From Oerskovia paurometabola (GTDB taxonomy: Bacteria > Actinomycetota > Actinomycetes > Actinomycetales > Cellulomonadaceae): a stretch of DNA of 64,000 nt. The notes beneath the pieces were generated by a model, which had not been told where the DNA came from, did no database searches, and worked only from the letters and a program-made list of their open reading frames with translations. The stretch's first letter is position 1. Each line of letters begins with the position of its first letter. This document shows positions 1 to 8,196 of the stretch, in pieces. The stretch covers positions 4,262,430-4,326,429 of the forward strand of contig NZ_JAFBBV010000001.1 of assembly GCF_016907365.1 (NCBI RefSeq). The letters are read 5' to 3'. Made by a program: the position numbers and the translations under genes.

Positions 1-207
1 GTGGCCGGTCTCCTGGTAGTGCGCCGTGGCGTGCTGGGAGGGCGACGTGTCGCAGCAGCCCACGTGGCCGCACTGCGCGCACCGACGCAGGTGCACCCAC
101 CAGCCGCCGGAGGACTCGCACTCGGCGCAGCCGGGACCGCTCGGCGGCACCGTCAGGTCGAGGGACTCCTCGAGGCCCGGGGTGCCGCCGTCGTCGGCCG
201 CCGTCAA
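1..207 (-). CDS. UBP-type zinc finger protein, partial (3' part outside window)
   Basis: Only the first 69 codons are in the window. The visible part carries closely spaced Cys pairs (GCAEC, then RCAQCGHVGCCD) followed by H-A-T-A-H-Y-Q-E-T-G-H, which is the Cys/His layout of ZnF-UBP domains seen in small actinobacterial proteins. In eukaryotes this fold binds ubiquitin C-termini; in actinobacteria its partner is not established. I place the start at a TTG (207-205) that overlaps the TGA of the upstream gene, so the two are probably translationally coupled. The rest of the gene lies before position 1. The family is fairly sure, the start less so. Confidence 0.75.
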   Translation of the reverse strand, partial: MTAADDGGTPGLEESLDLTVPPSGPGCAECESSGGWWVHLRRCAQCGHVGCCDTSPSQHATAHYQETGH

Positions 208-893
208 ACCTGTGCCCCGACGCTGCGGACGACCGGCTCCCAGTCCTTGGGCTCGAGCGGCTCGGCGGGCTCGGCCGCGGCCCAGCCGCGGGCCGCCTCG
301 ATCGTCGACGAGAGCAGCTCGTAGAGCGCGTCGTCGGCGTCACGTGAGCCCGCCTCCGAGATGCCCTGGACCGCGGCCGCGACGATGCTCGGAGCGGCGT
401 CGCGCGCGAACCGTGCGGGACGCAGCCGCGACCCCTTGCAGAACGACTCGGCCCACGCCGCCGTGCGGGGCACCATGTTCAGGGCGTCCTGCGACTCCTG
501 CGTCCGGGTGCCGGGCTCACGGCCCTCGAGCTGGTCGAGCATGCGCTCACCCGCGATGATCGCGACCGCGAGGACGTCCTGCCGGTCGCTCGGCGAGACG
601 GGCAGCGCCGTCTGGGCCGCGCGCAGCGAGATCCACACGCTCCACCGCGGGTCGTCGGACCGCAGCCCGATCACGGACGGGATGAGGATCGCCAGGCGTG
701 GCCTGGCCGCATCGCTCGTGAGGTCGTTGACCGCTCGCGCGAGCATCGCGACCAGCGGGTGCGTGCACTGGGGATGGTCGCTCCAGCGCTCGCCGGCCAG
801 GTACGACGCGAGCTCCATGAAGCACGCGCCCTTCTTCGGGTTGCGGTGCTTGCCGCGTCCTAGCATGGGTAGCACGTCGTACGTCGATGTCAC
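204..893 (-). CDS. conserved actinobacterial protein of unknown function
   Basis: This encodes 229 residues starting at a GTG preceded by a strong ribosome site (GGAGGT, 7 nt upstream); an upstream in-frame ATG at 1007 lacks such a site. The N-terminus carries K-G-A-C-F-M-E and a Cys-Thr-His-Pro-Leu segment near residues 43-47, resembling a recurrent uncharacterised actinobacterial family (recalled, not searched). The rest is mostly helical with no membrane segment. It overlaps the zinc-finger gene by a few bases, so the pair forms a small operon. I do not know its function. Confidence 0.7.
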   Translation of the reverse strand: MTSTYDVLPMLGRGKHRNPKKGACFMELASYLAGERWSDHPQCTHPLVAMLARAVNDLTSDAARPRLAILIPSVIGLRSDDPRWSVWISLRAAQTALPVSPSDRQDVLAVAIIAGERMLDQLEGREPGTRTQESQDALNMVPRTAAWAESFCKGSRLRPARFARDAAPSIVAAAVQGISEAGSRDADDALYELLSSTIEAARGWAAAEPAEPLEPKDWEPVVRSVGAQV

Positions 894-1257
894 GAGGGCA
901 CCTCCATCAAGGGGTCCGGTCCATTCCAGTCTGCGACCGGCACCCGTGGTTGGCAACGGGTGGGGGCCTACCCGCCGGCCGGACCCGGCCGGGAGCGCCA
1001 TGGCCATGACGTTGATCGCAGGGCGGTCCTCGGCCGCACACAGGGCCCGTCCGTCGCGTCGTCCCGGTGGACGTCGCCCGGCGACCTCACCCCTAAGGCA
1101 CCTCAGACCACCTCAGGCGAGATACGCCGTCGGGCCTGAGGTGGTAGCCGCCCAGAACCTACCTGCTCGACCGATGCACCACGCGCCCACTCAGCACGAG
1201 AGTGAGGATCACAGCGGGCACCACGTCCGCGGCCGACGAGCACGAACGGGGACGACC
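894..1257. other. intergenic region with a strong dyad
   Basis: This 364-bp region separates the leftward unknown gene from the rightward small protein and LuxR gene. No credible coding frame was seen. It is less uniform than coding sequence and holds the 12-bp inverted repeat listed separately. Divergent promoters are expected here but no convincing -35/-10 pair was found. Confidence 0.6.
1107..1145. promoter_or_regulatory. perfect 12-bp inverted repeat, possible operator
   Basis: The arms accacctcaggc (1107-1118) and gcctgaggtggt (1134-1145) are exact reverse complements with a 15-nt spacer. A half-site-like ggcacctcag lies just before at 1097-1106. There is no T tract, so an operator for a dimeric regulator is more likely than an intrinsic terminator. 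It lies 113 nt before the small gene and could serve either divergent gene. Confidence 0.45.
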
Positions 1258-1428
1258 ATGAACGAGATGTACGTGATGGGCTTCGAGACCGAGGTGGCCT
1301 ACCGCCAGCAGCAGGTCCGCGCGGACTACGACCACCACGAGAACGTGCTGATGCACTGGCTCCGCAGCCACCGCCTGGGGCACAAGACGCACAGTACCCA
1401 CGCGAGCACCACAGGTCAGACCGGATGA
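1258..1428 (+). CDS. small protein of unknown function, coupled to LuxR ATPase gene
   Basis: This is a 56-residue, His-rich, soluble-looking protein (MNEMYVMGFETEVAY at the start, then HHENVLMHWLRSH). A purine-rich ggggac lies before the ATG. Its TGA overlaps the next ATG as ATGA (1425-1428), a common sign of translational coupling, which supports it being a real gene despite its size. It could be a small partner of the LuxR regulator or a leader peptide. I do not recognise the family. Confidence 0.5.
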   Translation: MNEMYVMGFETEVAYRQQQVRADYDHHENVLMHWLRSHRLGHKTHSTHASTTGQTG

Positions 1429-4400
1429 CGGAGCCCTCCTCCGGTCGGGTGGGCCGAGGTCGACCATCGCCCTCGGCGCCACCGGGCTACCGGTTCCCGG
1501 CCGGACCGGAGGAGGGGTTCGTCACACCGGTCGGCGAGTATCAGGAAACGTCGTGGCAGACGTCACAGGCCGCTGCGAGGATGGGCAGTATGCCGCGCCC
1601 CTCCCAGGCCCACTTCGTCGCACGACAGCACCAGCTCGACGTGATCGCCGCAGCGGTGGGCCGCGCTGCCGCCGGGGACCCCGGTGCGATCCTCCTCGGC
1701 GCCGACGCCGGGGTCGGCAAGTCGCGCCTCCTGGTCCGTGCCGCAGAGCTCGCCCGGGGCACGGGGGCAACCGTCGTCGTGAGCCACTGCGTCGACCTCG
1801 GCGACGTCGGCCTGCCCTACCTGCCGTTCACCGAGGCGCTGTCCGAGCTCCGGTCGAGCCACGAGGTCGTCGACGAGACCATCGACGCGCGGCCCGCGCT
1901 GGGCCGCCTCCTCGACGCCGGCCCCTCGTCCCTCGACGGCAACGGCGAGGACCAGGCCGGACGTCTCCAGCTCTTCGAGAGCATCACGGCCGCACTCACG
2001 GCCCCAGGGAGGCCCGGGGCCCCGCTCGTCCTCGTCATCGAGGACCTGCACTGGGCGGACCCGTCCACGCGCGACGTCCTGCGCTTCCTCCTCGCGCGGC
2101 TGCGGGCCGACCACCTGCTCGTCATCGCGAGCTACCGCACGGATGACCTCCACCGTCGCCACCCGCTGCGCCCCGTGCTCGCGGAGCTGCGCCGCCACCC
2201 GCGCGTCGACCACCTGGCCCTGGACCCGTTCACGCCGGGCGAGCTCAAGCAGTTCACGACCGCCGTCGCGGGCAGGTCGCTGCCCAAGAACGACTTCGAG
2301 CGCGTCATGAAGCGCTCGGAGGGCAACGCGTACTTCGCCGAGGAGCTGGTCGAGGCCGGCCCGCAGGCCGACGCCCTGCCCTGGTCGCTCGCGGACGTCC
2401 TGCACGCTCGCCTCGAACAGCTCGAGCCCGACGTCCAGCAGCTCGCCCGCATCGCGTCGCTCGCGGGACGCGTGGTCGCCGAGCCCTTGCTGCGCGCCGT
2501 CGTCGGGCAGGACCTGGGCGTGTTCTCGCTCGGCGGCCTGCGCTCCCCCGGCGGGCTCCCGACCCGGGGCGCGCTCGACCAGGCGTTCGACGCGACGCTC
2601 CGCGAGGCCGTGGCCCACCACGTGCTGACCGTCGACGGCGGCAGGATCGCGTTCCGCCACGCCCTGCTCGCCGAGGCCATCTCGGCCGACCTCCTGCCCG
2701 GCGAGCAGGTCGCGCTGCACCGCGCGTACCTGGCCGCGCTCACCGAGGACCCGGCGCTCGGCTCGCCCGCGCAGCGGGCCCACCACGCACTGTCGGCGCA
2801 CGAGACGACGACGGCGCTCGTCGCGTCCCGCGAGGCTGCGCGCCGTGCCGGGCGGGTCCTCGCGCCCGCCGAGGAGCTGCGGCACCTGGAGCAGGTCCTG
2901 CGTCTGTGGGACGTGGTGCCCGAGGCCGCGGACCTGCTCGGCGAGGACCGCGTCGACGTGGCCGTCGCGGCGGCGTCCGCGGCGAGCCGTGCGGGCGAGC
3001 CGGACCGCGCGGTCGCGATCGCGCGCAAGGTCGTCGAGATGACCGCGGAGAACCCGCTGCGGCAGGCGTCGCTGCGTCACGTGCTGTCCCTGCACCTGCT
3101 CGGGATCGAGCACGTCGAGGAGGTCATCGAGCACACGGCCGCGGCCCTCGCGGTGCTGCCCACCGAGCCCCCGTCGAAGGACCGGGCGTGGACCCTCGCG
3201 ACCCGCGCCCGCGCCGCGATGAACCTCGACCGGGCAGACATGGACGTGGTCGCCCAGGAGACCGCCGAAGAGGCCATCGCGGTGGCCCGCGCGATCGACG
3301 CCCCCGACGTCGAGGCCGACGCCCTGACCACGCTCGCGGTGCTCGAGGTCGACGACGCGGACCGCGCCGCCCAGCTCCTCGCCAACGCGCGCGAGCGCGC
3401 CCAGGCCGCGGGCGACCTCCTCACGGAGATGCGCTGCTGGTACAACATCGCGGCCAACCGCTACTACTCGGGGGACCTCGAGCAGGCCCTCGTCGAGGCG
3501 CACACGGGGCTCGAGCACGCGGTCGCGGCGGGGCTCGGCTGGAACGGGTACGGGGTCGAGCTCCGCCTCTTCGGCGAGCTCGTCCGGTACGCCACGGGCG
3601 ACCTCCGCCCGCCGCCCACGTCCCCCGACCCCATGCCCCCGAGCGCGGTCGCCGCGCTCTCGGCTGCCCAGCTCTACGCGGCCGTCGCGCGCGGCGACGA
3701 GGGCGTGATCGAGCGCGCCCGCGCGCTGCGTCCCGAGTGGCGGCGCGACGGGCAGATCGCGCTCATCGCGGGCGGGTGCATGATCGACGCGCTCGTCTGG
3801 ACGGGCCAGCGCGAGGAGGCCCTGGCGCTCGCGCAGGAGCTCATCGTCTACCTGGGCCGCACGTGGAGCGACTACTTCCTGGGCCGGATCTGGATCTCGG
3901 CGCTCGCCCTGACGGCGCTGGCCGACGCGACCGAGGAGCGCCGCCTCGTGGGCGCCCCCGTGGACGACCTGGTCGCGCAGGGCGACGCCCTCCTCACGGC
4001 GGCGGAGACCACGGCCCAGCGGGGACGTCCTCGCGGTGGCCAGCTCGGCCCCGAGGGCATCGCGTGGCTCGTGCGGGCCCGCGCCGAGCACTCCCGCCTC
4101 ACGGGGACGAACGACCCGCTCCTGTGGCAGGAGGCCACGGCAGCGTTCGACTACGGCTACCGCTACGAGATCGCGCGGTCCCGCTGGCGCTGGGCCCAGT
4201 CGCTGCTGGGCGTCGGGGACCGCGAGGGCGCCGCCGCCCAGGCGGGCGAGGCTCTCGAGGAGGCCGACGACATGGGCGCCGCGCCCCTCGCGAGCGCGCT
4301 GCGGGACCTCGCGCGCCGCGGGCGCCTGGACCTGCCGGGCCTGCGCCGCGGCGCCACGACCGTGCTGACGGACCGCGAGGAGGAGGTCCTGCTGCTCGTC

Positions 4401-4556
4401 GCGCAGGGCCTGACCAACCGGCAGATCGGCGAGCGCCTGTTCATCAGCGGCAAGACCGTGAGCGTCCACGTCTCGAACGTCCTGGCCAAGCTGGGCGCCT
4501 CGGGCCGCACGGAAGCCGTCTCGATCGCGCACCACCGGGGGCTGATCGAGGTCTGA
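1425..4556 (+). CDS. LuxR family regulator with N-terminal AAA ATPase (LAL type)
   Basis: This is a 1,043-residue regulator of the large ATP-binding LuxR class. Walker A (GADAGVGKS) is near residues 92-100 and Walker B (LVLVIEDLHWAD) near 201-212. A long helical TPR-like middle follows, and a C-terminal LuxR helix-turn-helix (LTDREEEVLLLVAQGLTNRQ, then KTVSVHVSNVLAKLG) sits at about 978-1038. Such proteins bind ATP and an effector and then activate target promoters. The start at 1425 is coupled to the small gene; an internal ATG at 1590 with GAGG 9 nt upstream would remove 55 low-complexity residues and is a real alternative. The regulated genes are not evident. Confidence 0.9.
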   Translation: MTEPSSGRVGRGRPSPSAPPGYRFPAGPEEGFVTPVGEYQETSWQTSQAAARMGSMPRPSQAHFVARQHQLDVIAAAVGRAAAGDPGAILLGADAGVGKSRLLVRAAELARGTGATVVVSHCVDLGDVGLPYLPFTEALSELRSSHEVVDETIDARPALGRLLDAGPSSLDGNGEDQAGRLQLFESITAALTAPGRPGAPLVLVIEDLHWADPSTRDVLRFLLARLRADHLLVIASYRTDDLHRRHPLRPVLAELRRHPRVDHLALDPFTPGELKQFTTAVAGRSLPKNDFERVMKRSEGNAYFAEELVEAGPQADALPWSLADVLHARLEQLEPDVQQLARIASLAGRVVAEPLLRAVVGQDLGVFSLGGLRSPGGLPTRGALDQAFDATLREAVAHHVLTVDGGRIAFRHALLAEAISADLLPGEQVALHRAYLAALTEDPALGSPAQRAHHALSAHETTTALVASREAARRAGRVLAPAEELRHLEQVLRLWDVVPEAADLLGEDRVDVAVAAASAASRAGEPDRAVAIARKVVEMTAENPLRQASLRHVLSLHLLGIEHVEEVIEHTAAALAVLPTEPPSKDRAWTLATRARAAMNLDRADMDVVAQETAEEAIAVARAIDAPDVEADALTTLAVLEVDDADRAAQLLANARERAQAAGDLLTEMRCWYNIAANRYYSGDLEQALVEAHTGLEHAVAAGLGWNGYGVELRLFGELVRYATGDLRPPPTSPDPMPPSAVAALSAAQLYAAVARGDEGVIERARALRPEWRRDGQIALIAGGCMIDALVWTGQREEALALAQELIVYLGRTWSDYFLGRIWISALALTALADATEERRLVGAPVDDLVAQGDALLTAAETTAQRGRPRGGQLGPEGIAWLVRARAEHSRLTGTNDPLLWQEATAAFDYGYRYEIARSRWRWAQSLLGVGDREGAAAQAGEALEEADDMGAAPLASALRDLARRGRLDLPGLRRGATTVLTDREEEVLLLVAQGLTNRQIGERLFISGKTVSVHVSNVLAKLGASGRTEAVSIAHHRGLIEV

Positions 4557-4584
4557 CGGCGGCACGTGTGGTTCGCTGGTCGCC

Positions 4585-5445
4585 ATGAGCGCCCCGGCCC
4601 CTGGCACCCTCGTCCTGCTGCGTCACGGGCAGAGCGTCTACAACGCGGAGAACCGGTTCACGGGCCTGCTCGACGTCGACCTCTCCGACCACGGCGTCCG
4701 CGAGGCCGAGCGGGCGGGCTCGGAGCTCGCCGCGGCCTGTGCGCAGGACCCGACGCTCGTCCCGCGCCGCGTGCTGACCTCGCCGCTCGTGCGTGCCTCG
4801 GCGACCGCGGCGATCGTCGCGGCGCGACTCCCGGGGCCGCCTCCCCTGGTCCCCGAGTGGCGGCTGGTCGAGCGGCACTACGGCGCGTTCACCGACGACC
4901 TGCGCGAGTCCGTCCGGGCCGAGTTCGGCGAGACCGCGTACTGGGAGTACCGGCGCTCGTTCGACCACCGGCCGCCGCCCGTCGAGGAGGGCAGCGAGGC
5001 CGCGGCGGCCGTCGCGGACACCTTCTCCCGCCTGCCCGACGCCGCCCGGGTCGGCATGCGCCGCGACACCGAGTCGCTCGCGGACGTCGTCGACCGCCTC
5101 GCGCCGCTGTGGGCGACGGTGCGCCGGGCCCTCGACCGCGGCGAGAACCTCCTCGTCGTGGCGCACGGCAACTCGCTGCGCGCGTTCGTCATGCTCGTCG
5201 ACCGGCTCACGGCCCCCGAGGTCCAGGTCCTCAACGTCCCCACGGGCCTCCCGCTCGTCTACCGCTTCGAGCGCCAGGTGCCCGACGACGCCGCGCACCC
5301 GGGCGGGGAGCCCGACCCGGGTGCGCAGCCGGGTGCTCAGGCGGCCGCAGCCCACCTCGTGCCCGTGCACCGCGGCGGGCTCTACCTCGACGCGGACCGT
5401 GCGGCGGCCGAGCTGGCCGACCTGGAGCGGCGCGGCGGGACGTGA
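4585..5445 (+). CDS. 2,3-bisphosphoglycerate-dependent phosphoglycerate mutase-like enzyme
   Basis: A histidine phosphatase superfamily protein of 286 residues. The phosphohistidine motif is RHGQSVYNAENRFTG (His14), the acid pair lies in ERHYGAF (Glu96), and the second His lies in AHGNSLRAF (His194). This is the dPGM pattern for interconverting 2- and 3-phosphoglycerate in glycolysis. Two features differ from housekeeping GpmA: Tyr replaces the usual Trp in SVYN, and GAF replaces GALQ in the second motif. A tail of about 60 residues with Gly, Pro and Ala extends past the catalytic domain. It may be a second paralogue or a broader phosphatase. It converges on the next gene with only one base between the stop codons. 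Confidence 0.82.
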   Translation: MSAPAPGTLVLLRHGQSVYNAENRFTGLLDVDLSDHGVREAERAGSELAAACAQDPTLVPRRVLTSPLVRASATAAIVAARLPGPPPLVPEWRLVERHYGAFTDDLRESVRAEFGETAYWEYRRSFDHRPPPVEEGSEAAAAVADTFSRLPDAARVGMRRDTESLADVVDRLAPLWATVRRALDRGENLLVVAHGNSLRAFVMLVDRLTAPEVQVLNVPTGLPLVYRFERQVPDDAAHPGGEPDPGAQPGAQAAAAHLVPVHRGGLYLDADRAAAELADLERRGGT

Positions 5446-5446
5446 G

Positions 5447-6679
5447 TCACGAGCCCACGCGCAGGCCTCCGTCGTCCGAGGGGCTCCTCTCCACCTTGCA
5501 GTAGGTCAGGTCAGCGGTGCTGGTGATGATGCGGTCCTCCTGCTCGGTCGTGAGGCCCTCCCGGAAGGACCCCTCGGTGGCGTCGTCGGCCGCGCGGCAC
5601 CGGAACAGGACCTGGTCGCCGCCCGCGTCCAGGACGGCGACGTCCTCGTACGGCCCGGTCGCAAGGAGCGCCGCCCACCGGGGATCCTGCTCCTGGCTCT
5701 GGATCGCGACCCGGCTCTGCGCGTCGTAGGACACCGCGCACCCGTCGACCAGCTCCGTGCAAGCCCCCGTCGTCCGGGGGCCGTCCCCGGACGAGGCCGT
5801 CATCCGGGGTTCGAACGCGGTCTCCCCCGTCAGCGCGAGAGCAAAGGGGGCCTGCGCCCGCTCGGGGATCGTCAGCGTGGGGACGAGCAGCAACGTGCCG
5901 GTCTTCCCGTCGGCCTGTGTGATGGGCTCCCAGGACGAGACGAACGCGCTCGGCTCGTCGTCGAACAGCTCGTTCGTCGCGGCGCCGAAGACGAACTCGC
6001 CCCCCTCGGTTTCGACGACTGCGGCGGAAGAAAGGACCGGCACGAGGACCGTCGTCGGTTCGGCGCCTGCTCGGAGCCGTCGGAGCTCGGCCTCGTCCCC
6101 GGCGACCACCTGGAAGCGCTGTGTCTCTCGCGGTGCGTAGCCGAGATCTGCCATCTGCTGGATGTAGGCAGGATCCTTGGGGTCCTGCGACGGCTCGGCC
6201 CCCTCTGCCACCGCGGCATCGAGGATCTGCCCGGTCCGCGGGTCGATCGAGACGGTCGCGTCCTCGAACGGACCACCGGCCGAGAACTCGACCGTCGAGA
6301 TGATGAGGAACCGGTCGCCGTGCGCACCGGTCTCGATGCCCGTGTCGAGCACGACGGTCTCGTCCGGCAGCTCGTAGGCCGCCGCCTCCGCCACGGCCGT
6401 GATCCCGGGAGCGATCTCTCGATGCACGATCTCGGTGCTCAAGGTCTCGTAGGCCGCCGCGGGGTCGAGCTCGTGAGCCACCTGGCTGGGGAGGCCGCTC
6501 GCGACCCCGACGCCCAGGACGGCGAACACTGTGAGCACCGCGGTCCTGGTGACGGCCCGCCGGGCTGTGGCCTTGCGTCGGCTCGTGACGAGCACGACGG
6601 GCAGGTCGAGCGTCGAGGGCGGGACGGAGTCGGCCGCAGCGTGCAGACGGTCGAAGAGATCGTCGTGCGGTCCGGTCAT
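5447..6679 (-). CDS. putative anti-sigma-type membrane protein paired with ECF sigma factor
   Basis: A 410-residue protein with a 45-residue cytoplasmic N-terminus, one membrane segment at about 46-64 (VLTVFAVLGVGVA) and a large predicted extracellular domain without a motif I recognise. The ATG overlaps the sigma-factor stop as ATGA (6679-6676), so the two are co-translated. That arrangement is typical of SigE-family ECF sigma factors and the transmembrane proteins that restrain or sense for them. No ZAS zinc motif (HxxxCxxC) is visible in the short N-terminus, so the anti-sigma role rests on context. Confidence 0.65.
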   Translation of the reverse strand: MTGPHDDLFDRLHAAADSVPPSTLDLPVVLVTSRRKATARRAVTRTAVLTVFAVLGVGVASGLPSQVAHELDPAAAYETLSTEIVHREIAPGITAVAEAAAYELPDETVVLDTGIETGAHGDRFLIISTVEFSAGGPFEDATVSIDPRTGQILDAAVAEGAEPSQDPKDPAYIQQMADLGYAPRETQRFQVVAGDEAELRRLRAGAEPTTVLVPVLSSAAVVETEGGEFVFGAATNELFDDEPSAFVSSWEPITQADGKTGTLLLVPTLTIPERAQAPFALALTGETAFEPRMTASSGDGPRTTGACTELVDGCAVSYDAQSRVAIQSQEQDPRWAALLATGPYEDVAVLDAGGDQVLFRCRAADDATEGSFREGLTTEQEDRIITSTADLTYCKVERSPSDDGGLRVGS

Positions 6680-7365
6680 GAGGAGCTGCCCTTCCGGGAG
6701 GAGTCGTCGAGGATCGCGCGGAGCCGGGCGAGCGCCCGGGACGCGGTCGACTTCACGGTGCCGACCGGGATGCCGAGCTCTGTGGAGACCTCGGTCTCCG
6801 AGAGGTCGAGCATGTGCCGCATCACCACGACACGGCGTTGCTTGAGGGGGAGCTGCAGGAGGGCGCGGACGACCAGGTCGCGGTCGTCCACGGTGGCGGG
6901 CGCCGCACCCACCGAGGAGCCGGCGCGCGGCGCGTCGGTCGTACCCTCGGAGTGGTCGCGGAGGTCGTCCGGGCCGGACAGCACCTCGCGGCGGGTACGC
7001 CGCCACGTGTCGACCCGCAGGTTCGCGAGGATCCTGCGCGCGTAGACGATCGGGTCACCGTCGCGGGCCCTGGACCATGCCCGGTACGTGCGTTCGAACG
7101 TCTGCTGCGTGAGCTCCTCGGCGCGGTGCTGGTCGCCGCACAGGAGGTAGGCCATGCGGTGCAGCGGGCCGACGGCCTGCTCCATGAACGCCGTGAACTC
7201 GGCGTTCCGGCTCGCACGCAGGATCACGCCGCCGCCCTCGCCCTCCTCGGCGGGGAACCCCTCGTCGAACTGCTGGTCGAAGAGGTCCGGTGCGCCGTCG
7301 TCGGGCACTCGTCGCGGACCGCCCTGCAGGTCGCCGCCGCCCACGAGCGGCAGGACCGCCGTCAC
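6676..7365 (-). CDS. RNA polymerase ECF sigma factor, SigE family
   Basis: Region 2 is visible in HRMAYLLCGDQHRAEELTQQ and region 4 in LPLKQRRVVVMRHM through GTVKSTASRALARLR, giving a standard SigE-family ECF factor. The start is uncertain. A GTG at 7365 overlaps the upstream TGA (GTGA) and gives 229 residues with an acidic N-terminal extension. A GTG at 7227 has a better ribosome site (GGAGGGCGAGGG) and gives 183 residues, closer to the usual family length. It is sandwiched between an upstream two-helix membrane protein and a downstream anti-sigma-like gene, all overlapping. A second copy of this sigma/anti-sigma pattern lies at 10526-12105. Confidence 0.85.
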   Translation of the reverse strand: MTAVLPLVGGGDLQGGPRRVPDDGAPDLFDQQFDEGFPAEEGEGGGVILRASRNAEFTAFMEQAVGPLHRMAYLLCGDQHRAEELTQQTFERTYRAWSRARDGDPIVYARRILANLRVDTWRRTRREVLSGPDDLRDHSEGTTDAPRAGSSVGAAPATVDDRDLVVRALLQLPLKQRRVVVMRHMLDLSETEVSTELGIPVGTVKSTASRALARLRAILDDSSRKGSSS

Positions 7366-8057
7366 GGCAGCGCCCCGGGCACCGAGGGCCGCAGTTCTCC
7401 GGTCGAGGGGCCCGTCCGCCGGGACTCGAGCAGCTCGACGTCCCGTGTCAGGCCGTCGCGGACGTGCCTGCCCAGGAGCGATCTCTGCTCGGGCGTGAAC
7501 CTGCTCCGGTCGCCTGCCACGGGTCCTGGCGTCCCGTGCTCCAGCCGGTCCAGGGCCACGATGCGGTCGAGCAGTCCGAGGATCTCGGCCCGTTCGGCCC
7601 GGCCGGACAGGTGCACGGCCACGACCCGGTCCGCGAGCGCCCGCTGCGCATCGAGGACGCCGAAGCGCGAGCCGTCCAGGAGCACCGTGCCCAGCGGTCT
7701 GCGCACGACCAGCCACCCCCTGTCGTCGTCGGTCGTCACGACCCGGGCGCCGCGTACCGTCACGCGGTGCGACACGAGCGACCACCGGACGATAATCGCG
7801 CACACGGGCAGCGCGAGAGCGAGGAGGACCACGCTGAGGACGGGTTGTGGTGAGGGCCAGGTCAGGCCGACCGCGAGGAGCGAGCCCCCGAGGCTCGCGA
7901 CGACGACGACCGACCCCGCCGGCCCGCTGCCCAGCCTGTCCCGGAGCCGCCCCCTGACGGCTCGAGACCTCGCTGTCGCGGGTCCGGACGACGCGTTGGT
8001 GCCCCCTGCCCCCCGTGCGCCGGAACCTCTCGGCGGGGGTCGGTACGTTGTCCTCAC
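7362..8057 (-). CDS. two-helix membrane protein, PH-like domain possible
   Basis: About 231 residues, with adjacent hydrophobic segments (SVVVVASLGGSLLAVGLTW and VLSVVLLALALPVCAIIV) followed by a cytoplasmic beta-rich and helical part. The layout resembles bacterial PH-domain membrane proteins, but I cannot confirm this by motif. The GTG start at 8057 is the most plausible of several and lacks a good ribosome site. It overlaps the sigma gene by GTGA, making it the first gene of a three-gene operon, and it may supply the membrane signal to that module. Confidence 0.6.
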   Translation of the reverse strand: MRTTYRPPPRGSGARGAGGTNASSGPATARSRAVRGRLRDRLGSGPAGSVVVVASLGGSLLAVGLTWPSPQPVLSVVLLALALPVCAIIVRWSLVSHRVTVRGARVVTTDDDRGWLVVRRPLGTVLLDGSRFGVLDAQRALADRVVAVHLSGRAERAEILGLLDRIVALDRLEHGTPGPVAGDRSRFTPEQRSLLGRHVRDGLTRDVELLESRRTGPSTGELRPSVPGALP

Positions 8058-8164
8058 GACCAGTACACGCAGCCGAGGGCACGAAGGTTCCACCCGGCCG
8101 GGTCCCAGTTCTTCCCCCGGGTGCTCACAGGCTCCGCCGAGGTTCCTCGCACGCGCCGCACACA

Positions 8165-8186
8165 TAACCTACGCATCCGTAGGTTA
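8165..8186. promoter_or_regulatory. operator-like palindrome before acyl-CoA ligase gene
   Basis: taacctacg (8165-8173) and cgtaggtta (8178-8186) are perfect 9-bp arms around catc. The right arm overlaps the -10 hexamer, so a bound repressor would block transcription. The form is typical of TetR-type operators at fatty-acid genes; the cognate regulator is not in this window. Confidence 0.7.
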
Positions 8187-8190
8187 CGGT
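8185..8190 (+). promoter_or_regulatory. -10 element, leaderless promoter
   Basis: TACGGT lies exactly 6 nt before the GTG at 8197, so transcription should begin at or beside the start codon. No ribosome site precedes the GTG. Confidence 0.6.
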
Positions 8191-8196
8191 GTAGTA

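Noticed and set aside
1563..4607. A minus-strand open frame of about 1,000 codons opposite the LuxR ATPase gene
   Set aside because: It is a shadow caused by high GC; its product lacks domains and is rich in Arg/Ala/Gly, while the plus strand has intact Walker and HTH motifs.
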